Assembly (NCBI GenBank): GCA_046290575.1
Contig: JBKAGX010000005.1
Span: 62,001 to 126,000, forward strand
Direction of reading: 5' to 3'
Origin: JANQQJ01 sp046290575
Lineage (GTDB): Bacteria > Pseudomonadota > Alphaproteobacteria > SMXS01
DNA length: 64,000 nt
In this document: piece after piece, positions 63,144 through 64,000 of the stretch
Layout of the letters: every line of letters starts with the position of its first letter
Position numbering within the stretch: position 1 is the stretch's first letter
Program-made: the position numbers and the translations under genes
Notes under the pieces: model-generated
Told to the model about the DNA's origin: nothing
The model's database searches: none
The model's input: only the letters and a program-made list of their open reading frames with translations

Positions 63144-64000
63144 TGAGCCGGCCGGTCGAGGAATTGAGCTTCGAAGATGCCGCCACAGAGCATCAGGCTT
63201 TGGCCGACGAGATCCGCGCGCATGACCAACGCTACTATGGACAAGATGCGCCGACGGTCTCCGACGCTGAATATGATGGTTTGCGGCAGCGACTGCTGGA
63301 GCTGGAGACCCGTTTTTCTGAACTCGTTACGCCGGACAGCCCGAGCCAGCGGGTCGGCGTGGCCCCGTCCTCCGGATTCTCCAAGGTCACCCATGCGCGT
63401 CCGATGCTGTCTTTGTCCAATGCCTTCAACGACGAGGATCTGCGTGACTTCGTCGACCGGGTCAGGCGGTTTCTGGGCCTTGGTGAAAGCGATGGGGTTG
63501 ACCTTGTGGCCGAACCCAAGATCGACGGATTGTCTGCATCCCTGCGTTATGAAGACGGGAAGCTTGTCGTCGGCGCGACCCGTGGCGACGGGCAGGTGGG
63601 TGAAAACATTACCCGAAACCTGCTGACTGTTGACGATATACCAGAGCAATTGGCGGGCCATGATGTTCCGGACATTCTGGAGATCCGCGGCGAGGTCTAT
63701 ATGGCCAAGCCTGACTTCTTCAGGCTCAACAAGGCGCAGCAGGAGGCCGGCAAAGCCCCTTTCGCAAACCCCCGCAACGCTGCTGCCGGTTCCCTTCGCC
63801 AGCTGGATGTCGAGATCACGCGTAGCCGCCCGCTGCGATTCTTTGCCTATGCCTGGGGCGAGGTAAGCGCGCTGCCGGCGCAAACCCAGCACGGCATGAT
63901 CGAGGCCATGGCGCGATTTGGCTTCCAGGTGAACCCGGAAACTACCCGTTGCGCGACGCTTGAAGAGGCGCTCGATGCCTATCGGCGGTTCGAGGCGATG
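63143..64000 (+). CDS. ligA: NAD-dependent DNA ligase LigA (5' part, runs off the window)
   Basis: The first 286 residues of the NAD+-dependent DNA ligase; the reading frame is open to the end. Domain Ia (HDQRYYGQDAPTVSDAEYDG), the catalytic Lys126 in EPKIDG, and RGDGQVGENITRNLLTVDDI are all intact, followed by FANPRNAAAGSLRQLD. It seals nicks in replication and repair. The C-terminal OB, zinc finger, HhH and BRCT domains lie outside the window. Confidence 0.96.
   Translation, partial: MSRPVEELSFEDAATEHQALADEIRAHDQRYYGQDAPTVSDAEYDGLRQRLLELETRFSELVTPDSPSQRVGVAPSSGFSKVTHARPMLSLSNAFNDEDLRDFVDRVRRFLGLGESDGVDLVAEPKIDGLSASLRYEDGKLVVGATRGDGQVGENITRNLLTVDDIPEQLAGHDVPDILEIRGEVYMAKPDFFRLNKAQQEAGKAPFANPRNAAAGSLRQLDVEITRSRPLRFFAYAWGEVSALPAQTQHGMIEAMARFGFQVNPETTRCATLEEALDAYRRFEAM

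Noticed and set aside
62507..63892. 461-codon open frame antisense to recN and ligA
   Set aside because: It crosses the recN/ligA junction and overlies conserved motifs of both enzymes; a product of high GC third positions.

Overview
The window reads as a contiguous piece of chromosome from a free-living, Gram-negative alphaproteobacterium. The grounds are a division and cell wall (dcw) cluster in the order mraZ-rsmH-ftsL-ftsI-murE-murF-mraY-murD-ftsW-murG-murC-murB-ddl-ftsQ-ftsA-ftsZ followed by bamD-recN-ligA, a methionine synthase split into two genes, an ArsR-methyltransferase regulator next to metF, and an alphaproteobacterial type RNase P RNA. A PEP-CTERM protein, a SulP/Usp pair, a DUF4212/VC_2705-type Na+ symporter and an NrtS-like protein fit an aquatic, probably marine, lifestyle (inference). 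The order or genus cannot be fixed from the sequence alone.

Region 1 (1-7.1 kb): a large secreted metzincin-like metalloprotease and a secreted protein of unknown function read away from each other. A 50-codon ORF with CsrA-like spacing follows, then a SulP anion transporter with a universal stress protein. Region 2 (7.2-12.4 kb): a two-part Na+/solute symporter reads into a molybdate operon (modE-like regulator, modA, modB, modC) with a perfect Mo-box-like palindrome in front of modA. Region 3 (12.4-22.7 kb): mixed accessory and housekeeping genes: PEP-CTERM protein, DUF2188 protein, glutathione S-transferase, membrane-anchored glutamate-synthase-like flavoprotein, SDR dehydrogenase, DUF389 membrane protein overlapping a TetR regulator, a lipoprotein, the ABC-F factor EttA and a PhyH-type dioxygenase.

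Region 4 (22.7-30.1 kb): MlaA is divergent from a tightly overlapping methionine operon (SahR-like ArsR-methyltransferase, metF, metH N-terminal half, metH C-terminal half). A nearly perfect 30-bp palindrome lies in the shared promoter region. A cold shock protein follows after a 464-base leader. Region 5 (30-42 kb): a fused oxoprolinase/hydantoinase, an NTF2-like protein, two oxidoreductases, a DjlA-like J-protein, a DMT exporter, an AmpD-type amidase, an NrtS-like protein, a small lipoprotein and rnpB. Two enoyl-CoA hydratase genes come next; a 269-bp IS630/Tc1-type MITE-like element sits exactly between the stop of the first and the start of the second.

Region 6 (42-64 kb): the dcw cluster, where nearly every gene overlaps the next, makes the peptidoglycan precursor (MurE, MurF, MraY, MurD, MurG, MurC, MurB, Ddl) and the divisome (FtsL, FtsI, FtsW, FtsQ, FtsA, FtsZ). 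It is preceded by four CACCAT-like repeats at exact 10-bp spacing, which I read as the MraZ operator. The gene usually found between ftsZ and bamD in related bacteria, lpxC, is absent here. The window ends inside ligA. I saw no tRNA, rRNA, CRISPR array, prophage or intact insertion sequence.
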